64,000 nucleotides of DNA from Evansella vedderi. Its GTDB lineage: Bacteria; Bacillota; Bacilli; Bacillales; Salisediminibacteriaceae. Location: positions 62,001 to 126,000 of the forward strand of contig NZ_JAUSUG010000004.1 in assembly GCF_030813435.1 (NCBI RefSeq). The letters run 5' to 3'. How positions within the stretch are numbered: position 1 is the first letter of the stretch; each line of letters begins with the position of its first letter. The notes beneath the pieces were generated by a model. That model worked only from the letters and a program-made list of their open reading frames with translations, ran no database searches and was not told where the DNA came from. Below, piece after piece: positions 1-8,536 of this stretch. The position numbers were made by a program, and so were the translations under genes.

Positions 1-65
1 CCGTTCCTTAAACTTTATTCACCGACTTCAAAAGGCGAAATAAAATCAGTAAAGTCACAATATTG

Positions 66-120
66 TCACGGACCGGGTCGATGAACAAAAGTTCATCGAC
101 CCGGTCCGTGAATTTTTTTA
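66..120 (-). terminator. Long perfect hairpin, repeat family R1 (GACCGGGTC)
   Basis: Arms 66-86 and 91-111 are perfectly complementary (21 bp) around an AAAA loop. On the plus strand an A/T-rich tail with seven T follows at 113-119. It lies directly beyond the stop codon of the SDR remnant. The arms carry the GACCGGGTC core that recurs near 16460 and 36470, so this is both a probable transcription end and a member of an intergenic repeat family. Positions 1-65 show nothing recognisable. Confidence 0.7.
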
Positions 121-180
121 GTAAGCTCTTGTTAGTCCTCCATCTACTACTAGTGTTTGGCCTGTAATGTATGTATTCAT
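118..180 (-). pseudogene. 3' remnant of a short-chain dehydrogenase gene
   Basis: Minus-strand translation gives 20 residues followed by TAA, containing YITGQTLVVDGG. This is the conserved C-terminal signature of classical SDR enzymes (FabG-like). No Rossmann motif, catalytic Tyr-Lys or other SDR sequence lies upstream; the preceding gene is an intact FAH-family gene ending at 188. I infer that a deletion removed all but the tail of an SDR gene that once followed the FAH gene, a pairing seen in sugar and aromatic catabolic operons. The in-frame ATG at 178-180 may be fortuitous. Confidence 0.7.
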
Positions 181-187
181 GGAGGAC

Positions 188-826
188 CTAAAAACAGTTT
201 TGTTCCATAGTAACTGAAAATCTTCCCTTTTCTTCGTTCCCCCACCTTAAAGCAAGCGTATCCCCATGTTTAATGGCTCCTACTCCTTCAGGTGTTCCTG
301 TATAAAGAATATCACCTTTACCTAAGCCAAAATACTGATTACATTGCTTAATAATTTCTTTAAAGTCAAACATCATATCTGTTATGTTCCCAATTTGGAC
401 CGTATGTCCATTTTTCAAAAGGGAGAAATCTGTTTTTGTGCAGGCATCTATTCCTGGAAAACTCCAAAATTCCGTAATAACTGATGAATTTCTAAACCCC
501 TTCGCCTTTAGCCATGGATGCCCTTTCTCCTTTAACACTGCTTGTTCGTCCCTTAAGGTGAAGTCAATGCCTAAAGCCATTTTACTAACAACCTCTTCTA
601 CCTCAAAAATTTCAGGAACCTCTGTTTCTATGTAGAGAACTATTTCAAGCTCATGATGAATTTCCCCCCGGTTTTTCGGAAAGGAAATTGATTTTCCATC
701 TGCTTTCACCAAGGAGTGTGTCGGCTTAGAAAATAGAATAGGAGATGAGGGAATTTCGTTCCCTAGCTCCTTTGCATGATTAGCGTAATTTCTTCCAATA
801 CAAAAAATATTTTTAATTTGATCCAT
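188..826 (-). CDS. Fumarylacetoacetate hydrolase family protein
   Basis: A 212-aa protein of the FAH superfamily, which hydrolyses or decarboxylates C-C bonds in 2-keto acids using a Mg2+ or Mn2+ ion. The metal-binding pattern is visible: Glu59 and Glu61 in HHELEIVLYI and Asp88 in GIDFTLRDEQ, with the substrate loop KAKGF and the late GTPEGVG motif. Length fits the short single-domain FAH type (YcgM-like). Two ATGs are possible, at 832 and 826. The Shine-Dalgarno AGGGGG abuts the first, so 826 is preferred (6-nt spacing). An SDR remnant follows directly. The palindrome at 895-912 is about 70 bp upstream and could be an operator. The exact substrate cannot be told. Confidence 0.85.
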   Translation of the reverse strand: MDQIKNIFCIGRNYANHAKELGNEIPSSPILFSKPTHSLVKADGKSISFPKNRGEIHHELEIVLYIETEVPEIFEVEEVVSKMALGIDFTLRDEQAVLKEKGHPWLKAKGFRNSSVITEFWSFPGIDACTKTDFSLLKNGHTVQIGNITDMMFDFKEIIKQCNQYFGLGKGDILYTGTPEGVGAIKHGDTLALRWGNEEKGRFSVTMEQNCF

Positions 827-894
827 CGTCATCCCCCTAATGAATTTTTAATATTGATTAGCTAAAACTTATGTGGCCCTAAGCCTCAGCATTT

Positions 895-912
895 TTTAAA
901 CGATCGTTTAAA
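895..912. promoter_or_regulatory. Palindrome TTTAAACGATCGTTTAAA, copy 1
   Basis: Perfect 18-bp palindrome in the gap between the EEP-domain gene and the start of the FAH gene. The same core recurs at 23551, 29109, 44798 and 60794. Its symmetry suggests a dimeric DNA-binding protein. The protein is unknown. Confidence 0.5.
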
Positions 913-946
913 TTTTATTTAACATAGATCACCACAGGATATTCCT

Positions 947-1762
947 TTATTTTCCTGAAAGATAAAAGACTCCTATCAATGGGTAATGATCTGATGTCTC
1001 ACTTTCCATTACTCTTATATCTTCCACTGCAAATTGATCGCTATGAAAAATATAATCAATTTGCCAGTCATGCTTATAGTACGTAACCATCGGTATTCCT
1101 TTGTTACTCTTGGTTACCCATTTAGCCCATATTTTATATTCTTTCATAGAGGGTGTAGAGTTTAAGTCCCCCATTAGTAACACTGGATCCTCAAGTCCTG
1201 CTAGTTTTTCTTTTATTTGCATTATGGCCTTTTCACGTTCATTATAATTTAACCCTAAATGGGTATTAATAACAGTAATTCTCTCATTCTCTGAAACTTT
1301 TAAAGTGGAAATGATTGCTGAACGATCTTCTACTCGATTATTAAAATGAAGTACCTTAGTATCCTCAATAGGAAAAACGGAAAGAATGGCATTTCCATAA
1401 TATAATCCTGGGAAAGATAAACTAGAATAAAAAGTTGCATACATGTCCAACGCTTCTGCCATCCATTTTACTTGGTCATTGAAACCAGATCGCACACTAA
1501 ATCTTTCCACCTCCTGCAATCTAATGACCTGTGCATCTAAAGATTTTAATTTCTCAATGGTTCTGCCAATATCCACTCTACCGTCTTGCCCTTTACCATA
1601 TTGAATGTTATAGGTTGCAACCGTTATCATTTTGTCATTTACTAAAAAAGCATCTTGAACAGAATTCCATGTGTATTGCCCTTTTATAAAACCGTGTACG
1701 TAATAGGAGGAAACTAAGAATAAAAAACTAATGCTTATAATAAGAAACATTCGATAAGACAT
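947..1762 (-). CDS. Membrane-anchored endonuclease/exonuclease/phosphatase family protein
   Basis: A 271-aa protein with one N-terminal hydrophobic segment (about residues 5-23) and then an EEP-fold hydrolase domain facing outward. Catalytic motifs of the DNase I/exonuclease III/sphingomyelinase superfamily are present: Asn52 in TYNIQYG, Glu84 in LQEVE, His168 in NTHLG, the GDLN motif at 198-201, Asp236 in QIDYIF and the terminal SDHYP with Asp258-His259. The family cleaves phosphodiesters in nucleic acids, inositol phosphates or phospholipids. The anchored form suggests an extracellular substrate, which is inference. The start has a GGGGG ribosome site. The gene appears monocistronic. Confidence 0.85.
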   Translation of the reverse strand: MSYRMFLIISISFLFLVSSYYVHGFIKGQYTWNSVQDAFLVNDKMITVATYNIQYGKGQDGRVDIGRTIEKLKSLDAQVIRLQEVERFSVRSGFNDQVKWMAEALDMYATFYSSLSFPGLYYGNAILSVFPIEDTKVLHFNNRVEDRSAIISTLKVSENERITVINTHLGLNYNEREKAIMQIKEKLAGLEDPVLLMGDLNSTPSMKEYKIWAKWVTKSNKGIPMVTYYKHDWQIDYIFHSDQFAVEDIRVMESETSDHYPLIGVFYLSGK

Positions 1763-1952
1763 AAGGAAGCCCCCTTACTCACAAAAATTTCCCCTGATTA
1801 AACAGGATCTTCAATCCGATTTATACGATAATTCCATTTTACATGAATAATCAGATAATTTTTGTTGTAATATTTTCCTTATGTCTCGTCGTTAACAACT
1901 TTTTGTGGAAATCATATAGTGTTTATATCACTTCACGAAAGGGCGACTGTTA

Positions 1953-2447
1953 ATGATTCATATCGTGAAAGCTGGAGAAACCTTGTGGAGCATATCAGAG
2001 GATTACCGAACTCCGATCCATTCCATCATACAGGCTAATCCCAGCATTAATCCAGATGTTATTATCGTGGGCCAACCTTTAGTTATACCTGGTTTCCCTC
2101 CAATAGAGACCATCCCTTATTCCATACATGTTAATCTTACAAACAGAACATTAACGTTAAAACATAATAATCAGATCCAAAAGGTTTATCCAGTAGGGGT
2201 AGGAAGGATGTTGCACGAAACACCTACTGGCAATTTTATCATCATTAATAAGGCGCCTAATCCTGGGGGACCATACGGGACAATGTGGATGAGCTTGTCC
2301 AAAAAACATTATGGAATCCACGGAACCAATGACCCTTCCTCCATTGGTAAATATGTCTCAAGGGGATGTGTTCGAATGCATAATAGAGACGTGGAGGAAT
2401 TGGCAAGCATCATCCCCATTGGAACTCCCGTTACCATATCTCCTTAG
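1953..2447 (+). CDS. ykuD: LysM domain L,D-transpeptidase (YkuD family)
   Basis: 164 aa, the same length as B. subtilis YkuD. Residues 2-46 form a LysM peptidoglycan-binding domain ([13 protein letters not shown]). Residues 56-162 form the L,D-transpeptidase catalytic domain with the conserved HGT...SRGCVRMHN motif: His123 and nucleophile Cys139. Enzymes of this type make meso-Dap3-meso-Dap3 (3-3) cross-links or attach non-canonical D-amino acids to the wall. There is no signal peptide or membrane segment, as in YkuD, which is expressed during sporulation in B. subtilis. The ribosome site AAGGG precedes the ATG by 9 nt. It is a single gene convergent with the acetyltransferase. Confidence 0.9.
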   Translation: MIHIVKAGETLWSISEDYRTPIHSIIQANPSINPDVIIVGQPLVIPGFPPIETIPYSIHVNLTNRTLTLKHNNQIQKVYPVGVGRMLHETPTGNFIIINKAPNPGGPYGTMWMSLSKKHYGIHGTNDPSSIGKYVSRGCVRMHNRDVEELASIIPIGTPVTISP

Positions 2448-2457
2448 TAGCACCGGC

Positions 2458-2904
2458 TTATTTCGTCAGTAACATATCCACATGGGGGATATTGTCTTCT
2501 AAATACACTTCAGAGATAGGTTCGAATCCGAATGATCCGTAGAATTCCCTAAGATAATCCTGAGCTTGTATTTTAATGGTGGTTTCCTTTAATTCACCGT
2601 GAAGGAAGGTTATTGCCCGTTCAAGGAGTTCTCTCCCTAGTCCTTCTCTCCTATAGGCTTCCTTTACAATAACTCGACCAAATGAAGCTTCGTCATAATA
2701 TAAACCATTATGGAAAATTCTGGCATAGGCAATGACTTCCCCATTATCATTTTCTTTAAACAAATGGAAGGCTAAGTTGTCCTTACCATCCAGTTCAGGA
2801 TAGGGACAGTCTTGCTCTACAACAAAAATATTAATTCGTTCTTTTATAATATTATAAAGCTCATCATTGGAAAGCTCCTCATAGCGTTTTATTTTCCAAT
2901 CCAA
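2458..2904 (-). CDS. ElaA-type GNAT N-acetyltransferase
   Basis: 148-aa single-domain acetyltransferase. The N-terminal pattern RINIFVVEQDCPYPELDGKD is typical of the ElaA subgroup of GNAT enzymes. The acetyl-CoA pyrophosphate loop is seen as RREGLGRELLERA. The substrate is not known for this subgroup. A TTG start is used, supported by GAGGG 7-8 nt upstream; no ATG lies near. Its 3' end converges on ykuD, 10 bp away. No clear terminator lies between them. Confidence 0.85.
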   Translation of the reverse strand: MDWKIKRYEELSNDELYNIIKERINIFVVEQDCPYPELDGKDNLAFHLFKENDNGEVIAYARIFHNGLYYDEASFGRVIVKEAYRREGLGRELLERAITFLHGELKETTIKIQAQDYLREFYGSFGFEPISEVYLEDNIPHVDMLLTK

Positions 2905-3000
2905 AGGACATCCCTCTTTCTATAAAAATTCCTTAGAATTCTTATATTCTACACAGGTTGAAGGCCATTTGTAAAATAAAGCATCTCCTTTATAAAAGAA

Positions 3001-3045
3001 GAGGGAGAGGCAAAAGGTTAAAAATCAACCTTTTACCTCTCCCTC
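3001..3045 (-). terminator. Terminator of korAB
   Basis: 19-bp stem (3001-3019 with 3027-3045, one mismatch) starting 6 bp beyond the korB stop codon. On the minus strand a pyrimidine-rich CTTCTTTT tail follows. Confidence 0.8.
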
Positions 3046-3050
3046 TTTCA

Positions 3051-3896
3051 CTATTGAAACTTCAGTTCAAGCTCTCGGAGTAATTCTTCATTCATTTTTC
3101 CGGAGACACAGGACTGCATATCAAAGTCAATTCCGAGTTTTTCTTGATAATGTGCCCTTTCTTCCTCATATAAGACTCCAGTTACCATTCCTTGATGGGA
3201 TCGAACTGTTGCTAGCGCTTCATTTCGATCCGTAAATGGTTTCTCAATCTTTGTTAAGTGCTCTTTGTAAAAATCATAAGTATTCACCTTATTAAAGGTT
3301 ACACAAGGACTGAAGATGTTAACATGGGCAAATCCTTTATGTTCGATGGCCCTTGCAATAATATCGTTCATTTGTTTAATGTCACCTGCAAAGCCTTGGG
3401 CCACAAAGGTTGCTCCATTGGCAATGGATGTAGAAATAGGATCAACAGGATATTCCTTATTTCCGTCCTTCGTTGTCTTCGTAACAAACCCATGCTCACT
3501 ACGAGGAGAGGTTTGCCCTTTTGTAAGACCATAAATATTGTTATCCATCACTATATAAGTCATATCAATATTTCTTCTGGACGCATGAACAAAGTGACCT
3601 AAACCGATACCATAACCATCACCATCACCGCCGGAGGCAATGATCTTTAAATCTGGGTTCCCCATTTTAGCACCTTGTGCTACTGGAATAGAGCGACCAT
3701 GGATCGTATGATACCCATTGGTCCGAACGTACTCGGATACCTTACCGGAACAGCCTATCCCTGAAATGATCGCAAACTCATGAGGTTCATACCCTAATGA
3801 AATGATAGATTTCTGAATCCCTGCCATGATACTGAAATGTCCGCAGCCTGGACACCAGGTTGGTTGGTCCCCTCTCAAATCCTTTAAAGTTGCCAT
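3051..3896 (-). CDS. korB: 2-oxoacid:ferredoxin oxidoreductase, beta subunit
   Basis: 281-aa beta subunit of a two-subunit 2-oxoacid:ferredoxin oxidoreductase, which converts 2-oxoglutarate (or pyruvate/branched oxoacids) plus CoA to acyl-CoA, CO2 and reduced ferredoxin. The thiamine diphosphate/Mg2+ motif runs from GGDGDGYGIG (about 89-98) to DNNIYGLTKGQ (118-128). Cys15 and Cys18 in WCPGCGH and Cys49 in GIGCSGK match cysteines of the family's [4Fe-4S] site. It overlaps korA by 13 bp, so the two are translated together. The cofactor links it functionally to the thiamine genes of this window, but they are not co-transcribed. Confidence 0.93.
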   Translation of the reverse strand: MATLKDLRGDQPTWCPGCGHFSIMAGIQKSIISLGYEPHEFAIISGIGCSGKVSEYVRTNGYHTIHGRSIPVAQGAKMGNPDLKIIASGGDGDGYGIGLGHFVHASRRNIDMTYIVMDNNIYGLTKGQTSPRSEHGFVTKTTKDGNKEYPVDPISTSIANGATFVAQGFAGDIKQMNDIIARAIEHKGFAHVNIFSPCVTFNKVNTYDFYKEHLTKIEKPFTDRNEALATVRSHQGMVTGVLYEEERAHYQEKLGIDFDMQSCVSGKMNEELLRELELKFQ

Positions 3897-5635
3897 GAAA
3901 TCAACTCCTTCACTTGTTTAACTATGGATTTAACTGTAAATGGATTCCCATCATATTGAGTAATAGCCTTCGCTCTATCGTGAATTGGTGTATTTTGCTT
4001 TAATAACTGTAATAATTGTCCGTTATAATTATTTTCCACAGTTACAATTTGTTTCCCTTGTAGAAGTGGCTCCAGTTTATCAATTGGCAGTGGATACAAC
4101 TGCTGAATGTGCAAGTGAGAAACTTTCATTCCCTCTTTGTTCAATTGCTCTGCTGCCTCTTGAATCATTCCGTATGTGGATCCCATTCCAACTAAGACCA
4201 TGTCAGAGGAATCTGCTGTTGTCTGGAATTTAAACGGTTCTTGAATAATAGCACCCTTGATTTTTTCCAATCGTTTCTTCATCATATTTGTACGGTTTTC
4301 CGGATCTTCGGAAATGTATCCACTCTCGTCATGCTCGTTGGAGCTAGTAGTGTGAACGGCATTCGGCATCCCAGGTATTGGACGTGGCGATATGCCATCT
4401 TCCGTAAAGCGGTATCGTTTGAAATGTGTCTCGTTGAAATTCTTCGCTTCCTCATTCGTTAACAGCTTTCCACGGTCAATGGCTACTCGGTTTGGATCGA
4501 AGGAAGGAATAGTCATTTTGTTCATGGACAAGCCTAAATCCAAGCCCACCACAACTGGGCATTGATAGATATCTGCCAAATTAAAGGCTTCTGCAGCAAC
4601 ATAGAAGGCATCCTCTATCGTCGCTGGATATAGTACAATCCTTGGAATTTCTCCGTGAGTACCATAAATCATTTGATTTAAATCACTTTGCTCATGCTTT
4701 GTTGGCAAACCTGTTGATGGGCCTCCCCGCTGAGAATTGACAATAACGATAGGAACCTCACTCATCCCTGCCATGCCAAGGGCTTCTGTTTTTAAGCTTA
4801 ATCCAGGCCCTGAAGTGGAAGTCATGGCCCTTGTACCACTGTAGCTAGCCCCTATAGCAAAACACAAGCCGGCGATTTCATCCTCTACCTGCATGACAGT
4901 ACCGCCAACCTTTGGCAATTCGTCCGCTAACCATTCCATAATCTCACTAGCTGGTGTAATTGGATAGGCGCTTAAATATCTGCAACCTGCCATTAAGCTT
5001 CCGAATGCGGTAGCTTCATTTCCTGAAATAAACAAACGCTTAGATTCCTTCGGGACCTCAAGGGCATTAACTTGATTTGTCACATGAGCGTTTGTTAACT
5101 CATATCCCTTTAATACGGCTTGTTTATTAGAGGTAATTACTTCTTCCCCTTTTTTCGCAAAAATCTCTTCTATAAATCCATGTAAAATATCGATAGGAAG
5201 CTCTAAAAGTGCAGCACTTACTCCTAAGGCAATCATATTCTTTGACATTGGGTTTCCTAAGTCCTTTGCAATCTGCTTTAGTGGGACTGTAAAAACGGTG
5301 TAGACCGTACCCTCGGAAGTTTGACTCCCTTCCACTTGCGCTTCTTTCCCTTCTTGAATTACCAATGCCCCTTCGTTTAAAGAATCCAAACTGTTAGGTA
5401 ATGTTTCCTTGTCTAAGCATAATAAAATATCAATGCCATCCCCTGAATAGTAATTTCGATCCTTTGTAGCCTTAATTTTGTAGTTCGTATGGCCACCTTT
5501 AATACGGGACATAAATTGCTTATAAGTAGAGACGGAGTATCCATAACGTACTAGTGTTTTTGCAAATAATTCTCCAGTGGAATCTACCCCTTCACCTTGC
5601 TGTCCTCCTACCATCCATTCAATAGAGTTCCTCAC
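3884..5635 (-). CDS. korA: 2-oxoacid:ferredoxin oxidoreductase, alpha subunit (gamma-alpha fusion)
   Basis: 583 aa. Residues 1-190 are the gamma domain (GGQQGEGVDSTGELFA near the N-terminus, SRIKGGHTNY around 44-53). From about 200 onward is the alpha domain, with the conserved YPITPASEIMEW motif that contacts substrate and TPP. This fused arrangement is the usual form in Bacillus and actinobacteria, where KorAB can replace or supplement the 2-oxoglutarate dehydrogenase complex. The GTG start at 5635 is set by GGAGG upstream. It is the first gene of the korAB operon. The 395-bp upstream gap holds an inverted repeat at 5844-5878. Confidence 0.93.
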   Translation of the reverse strand: MRNSIEWMVGGQQGEGVDSTGELFAKTLVRYGYSVSTYKQFMSRIKGGHTNYKIKATKDRNYYSGDGIDILLCLDKETLPNSLDSLNEGALVIQEGKEAQVEGSQTSEGTVYTVFTVPLKQIAKDLGNPMSKNMIALGVSAALLELPIDILHGFIEEIFAKKGEEVITSNKQAVLKGYELTNAHVTNQVNALEVPKESKRLFISGNEATAFGSLMAGCRYLSAYPITPASEIMEWLADELPKVGGTVMQVEDEIAGLCFAIGASYSGTRAMTSTSGPGLSLKTEALGMAGMSEVPIVIVNSQRGGPSTGLPTKHEQSDLNQMIYGTHGEIPRIVLYPATIEDAFYVAAEAFNLADIYQCPVVVGLDLGLSMNKMTIPSFDPNRVAIDRGKLLTNEEAKNFNETHFKRYRFTEDGISPRPIPGMPNAVHTTSSNEHDESGYISEDPENRTNMMKKRLEKIKGAIIQEPFKFQTTADSSDMVLVGMGSTYGMIQEAAEQLNKEGMKVSHLHIQQLYPLPIDKLEPLLQGKQIVTVENNYNGQLLQLLKQNTPIHDRAKAITQYDGNPFTVKSIVKQVKELISWQL

Positions 5636-5843
5636 ACTATTAACCTCCTTCGATAATTTAATATTTATAAAAGCGGGAGAGAAACAAATGATTCTGTTTG
5701 CGTTTTCATTCTTCTATGGTGAAGTTCTCTAACCCACTACGGAAAACACCCTATAAAAAAAAAGTGATTTTTTATATTAGTTTGAAAAATTTAAATATTT
5801 AGTATTATTCTATTACAAAAAGAGAAAAAACACAAAAAATATT

Positions 5844-5878
5844 TATACCTCACTATTCATCAGCATTAGTGAGGTATA
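5844..5878 (-). terminator. 12-bp inverted repeat between the SDR gene and korA
   Basis: Arms 5844-5855 and 5867-5878 (TATACCTCACTA and its complement) around an 11-nt loop. On the minus strand it is followed by AAATATTTTTTGTGTTTTTT, so an A/T-rich terminator for the SDR gene is the simplest reading. An operator for korAB is possible. The rest of 5636-6030 is A/T-rich with no other feature recognised. Confidence 0.45.
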
Positions 5879-6030
5879 ATTCTTGTTGTTATACTATTTT
5901 AAATAATCTGTATTACAAAATATATAGTAAAATCCCCCGCTTCATACCATAAATTTTTAGCTTATGTTTAAGGAGGTAAAGTAAACTTGTTTTTTTAAAA
6001 GCTTGTAGAGGAAGAGAAGAGAAACATACT

Positions 6031-6783
6031 TTAAAGATATTCGTTTACAGAAACTACTTGGCCATTTGGAAATGCCTCCATGGTTAACAGTTCCCCAACA
6101 ACCCGTGCTACCGTCTCCGGCTGAAGTAATTGACCCTCGTTTTTATAGTCAATAAACCTGTCTACTTGGGCAAAATCCTCTTTCTTTGAAGAACGAATTT
6201 GCTGCTGCATTTGTGTGTCGATGATCCCAGGGGCAAAGGAGACTATTTTTACCGGGTTTTGTACCTCTTCCTGCTCAAGTGCCCCTGTTTGACTCATTAA
6301 ATTAATCCCTGCTTTCGATGCTCCATAACAGCTCCAGCCATATATAGGGTGTTTTCCCGCACCTGAGGAGATATTAATAACCCGCTTGTCCAACGGCAGA
6401 TCTTTTGTGTTTTTTATAAATAGTGATGTTAATAGCATAGGGGCAACTAAATTCACATTTAAATTCATAACGATTTCCCCTGGTTCACAACGGTCCAACG
6501 GCTTCATAGGAGTTAGCACCCCTGCATTATTAATGAAATGAATACTAGTAGCCCCTTCCTTATCTACCTTTGAAAAAATAGTTTCCGTGAGCTCGTCGAT
6601 CTTATCAATATTACTTAAGTCATAGGGGATAAAATCAAGCTTTGCCCCATTTAATTCCTGTTCGTTTGGGAATTCCCCTGCCCTTCTCGAAACACATATT
6701 AAGTGAAAATTTGGTTGAAGAAGCTCCTTTACGACCGCCTCTCCCAACCCCTTTGATGCACCGGTTATAATAACATAATTCAC
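6031..6783 (-). CDS. SDR family oxidoreductase (YueD-like benzil/sepiapterin reductase)
   Basis: 250-aa classical short-chain dehydrogenase. It has the NADP-binding TGASKGLG motif (about 7-14), NNAG (structural motif near 88), the serine in NISSGAG and catalytic Tyr-Lys in YGASKAG. Size and N-terminus resemble the YueD/(S)-benzoin-forming benzil reductase group, related to sepiapterin reductase. The natural substrate in Bacillus is unclear. The GTG start is preceded by GGGGTGA. Monocistronic, divergent from ytvI with a 158-bp shared upstream region. Confidence 0.85.
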   Translation of the reverse strand: MNYVIITGASKGLGEAVVKELLQPNFHLICVSRRAGEFPNEQELNGAKLDFIPYDLSNIDKIDELTETIFSKVDKEGATSIHFINNAGVLTPMKPLDRCEPGEIVMNLNVNLVAPMLLTSLFIKNTKDLPLDKRVINISSGAGKHPIYGWSCYGASKAGINLMSQTGALEQEEVQNPVKIVSFAPGIIDTQMQQQIRSSKKEDFAQVDRFIDYKNEGQLLQPETVARVVGELLTMEAFPNGQVVSVNEYL

Positions 6784-6941
6784 TTTCCAATCACCCCTAC
6801 ATAAAATGTCTAAAAAAAATATAACATGCTTAACGAGTAATTCCTAAGACTTACATATACTAAATCTGCAGATTTATTTTCTAAGTTGGAATAATCTGCT
6901 ATGATAAATAAAAAAGTAAATGCATAAAAAGGAGGGATCCC

Positions 6942-8078
6942 ATGACAAAAGAACAGGGATGGATATTTGCAAGATTTGCACTAGTTATAATAGTAGTCCT
7001 AGCTTCTCTTTGGTTTCTAGCTTGGTTTTTTACCGTGTCTTATCCATTTTGGATTGCAACCATCCTTGTTTGGATGTTCCTTCCTTTAATTCGTGTTATG
7101 AGAAATAAGGTAAAACTGCCAAATGGGTTATCTGTTCTATTTGCACTTTTGATTGGTTTAACCACCATATTTGCTATTATTACAGGTATTGTTTTCCTGA
7201 TCATTATTGGGGTAAGACGAATATCTGTTTATGTACCCATATGGATCGAACAAGCATCCATTCAAATACAACTGTTGTTTAACCAAACGGTATTACCTTT
7301 GTGGCATCGAATAACAGGATTTATGGATTCCCTAACCCCTGAGCAACAAGAAACATTACAAGAAGGAATTACTACCTTAGGGACACAACTTGCAACCATG
7401 TTTGGAGAAGCTGGTCAAAAAATTGCGGACGGTCTAACCCACCTAATTATGGCGGTCCCTCCATTCTTAATTGCATTTTTATTTATTTTCTTAGCCTTTT
7501 ACTTCATCGGAAAAGATTGGGATTCCATGGCTAAAAAGCTTAGACACAGTGTTCCTGCAAGTTTTGTAAAAAAAGGACGGGAATTTCGCAAAATGTTCAG
7601 CCATCGTGTCTTAGGTTTTCTAAGGGCACAAATTATTTTAATGGGAATCGCATCGGTGATTGTTCTAATTGGATTATCCATATTAGGCATTGAACAAGCC
7701 TTTACCATTGCAGTTATTGTAGGGGTCGCGGAGATACTGCCATACCTTGGGTCCGGGACAATCTTGATACCATGGTTTATCTATTCTTTTATTACAGGTG
7801 ACATAAGTTTAGGAATTGGACTTGCTATTACATACGGTGTAACTGTTGCCATCCGACAATCGATCGAACCAAAAGTCTTGTCATCGAGCATGAACTTAAA
7901 CACCTTAGCGGTACTTGTCTCTTTATTCATTGGATATCAGATTTTCGGAATCATTGGTGTTTTCTTAGGTCCTTTCATTCTTGTTATCCTTGTTATTTTG
8001 AAGGATATAGGAGTTGGAAAAACGGTATGGTATTTCATTCGTTATGGATGGGCCGATGAAACCACTCCAAAAAATTGA
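6942..8078 (+). CDS. ytvI: Sporulation integral membrane protein YtvI (AI-2E transporter family)
   Basis: 378-aa polytopic protein of the AI-2E/PerM family with about seven or eight hydrophobic segments: a tight N-terminal cluster (10-90), a soluble amphipathic stretch (95-165) and a C-terminal cluster. Conserved family sequences near the end include GVAEILPYLGSG and VAIRQSIEPKVLS. Length and the N-terminal block agree with YtvI, produced in sporulating cells in B. subtilis; its transported substrate is not established. The start has a strong AAAGGAGG site. A terminator follows at 8097-8140. Confidence 0.85.
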   Translation: MTKEQGWIFARFALVIIVVLASLWFLAWFFTVSYPFWIATILVWMFLPLIRVMRNKVKLPNGLSVLFALLIGLTTIFAIITGIVFLIIIGVRRISVYVPIWIEQASIQIQLLFNQTVLPLWHRITGFMDSLTPEQQETLQEGITTLGTQLATMFGEAGQKIADGLTHLIMAVPPFLIAFLFIFLAFYFIGKDWDSMAKKLRHSVPASFVKKGREFRKMFSHRVLGFLRAQIILMGIASVIVLIGLSILGIEQAFTIAVIVGVAEILPYLGSGTILIPWFIYSFITGDISLGIGLAITYGVTVAIRQSIEPKVLSSSMNLNTLAVLVSLFIGYQIFGIIGVFLGPFILVILVILKDIGVGKTVWYFIRYGWADETTPKN

Positions 8079-8096
8079 AATATAAAAAAATTGTCA

Positions 8097-8140
8097 AACG
8101 ATTTTCACAAATTATGGTTGTTGTGAAGGTCGTTTTCTTT
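8097..8140 (+). terminator. Terminator of ytvI
   Basis: Stem 8097-8110 with 8121-8134 (14 bp including G-U pairs), followed by TTCTTTT. The descending arm also contains the -35 element of the next promoter, so the terminator and the DUF2325 promoter overlap. Confidence 0.7.
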
Positions 8141-8146
8141 TATACT
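8118..8146 (+). promoter_or_regulatory. Candidate sigma-A promoter for the DUF2325 unit
   Basis: -35 TTGTTG (8118-8123), 17-nt spacer, -10 TATACT (8141-8146). The Fur box begins 3 nt downstream of the -10 element, covering the expected transcription start, which is a repressing position. Confidence 0.5.
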
Positions 8147-8148
8147 TT

Positions 8149-8169
8149 AATTGATAATGATTATCAATT
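8149..8169. promoter_or_regulatory. Fur box (7-1-7) upstream of the DUF2325 gene
   Basis: The sequence TTGATAATGATTATCAA contains an exact match to the Bacillus 7-1-7 Fur consensus TGATAATNATTATCA. Symmetry extends to 10-1-10 around the central G at 8159. It is distinct from PerR (TTATAATNATTATAA) and Zur (TCGTAATNATTACGA) consensus sites. I infer iron repression of the two genes downstream. Confidence 0.8.
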
Positions 8170-8193
8170 TCAAAGTAAAAGGAGTGAGGATAC

Positions 8194-8508
8194 ATGGCCT
8201 CTCTATTAGTTATTGGCGGGGACAAGTTAGGTTCCATTCCTAACAACTTATTAAACATGGGGTTTCAAGAGGTCATTCACTTAGATGGCCGTAAGGTGAA
8301 AATGGTGAAACGTGATATCCCTGAAAATGTTGATCTTATTCTCATTCTCACTGACTTTATTAATCACAACTTAGCAAAGAAAATAAAAGACAAAGCCAAT
8401 AAAAAGAACGTCCCAATCTGTTTTGCACGAAGATCCTGGTGTTCTATCTACAATACCCTTGTTTCCTGTGACAACGCCTGTGAGAAATGCCCCTTTTTAA
8501 AAAATTAA
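8194..8508 (+). CDS. DUF2325 domain-containing protein
   Basis: 104-aa protein matching the DUF2325 family: N-terminal ASLLVIGGDKLGSIPNNL and a Rossmann-like alternation. The C-terminal cysteine cluster has Cys at SWCSIYN, SCDNACEKCPF, consistent with metal or Fe-S binding (inference). Function in the family is not established. The ribosome site AAAGGAG is well placed. Its promoter carries a Fur box, so it is probably induced by iron starvation. The next gene follows after 28 bp and is likely co-transcribed. Confidence 0.85.
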   Translation: MASLLVIGGDKLGSIPNNLLNMGFQEVIHLDGRKVKMVKRDIPENVDLILILTDFINHNLAKKIKDKANKKNVPICFARRSWCSIYNTLVSCDNACEKCPFLKN

Positions 8509-8536
8509 GTTTGAGTTCCATAGTGAGGTGATAACA

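Noticed and set aside
83-94. GAACAAAAGTTC resembles a LexA/DinR box (GAAC-N4-GTTC).
   Set aside because: It is the tip of a 21-bp perfect hairpin of the R1 family, with no SOS gene next to it; the match follows from the hairpin symmetry.
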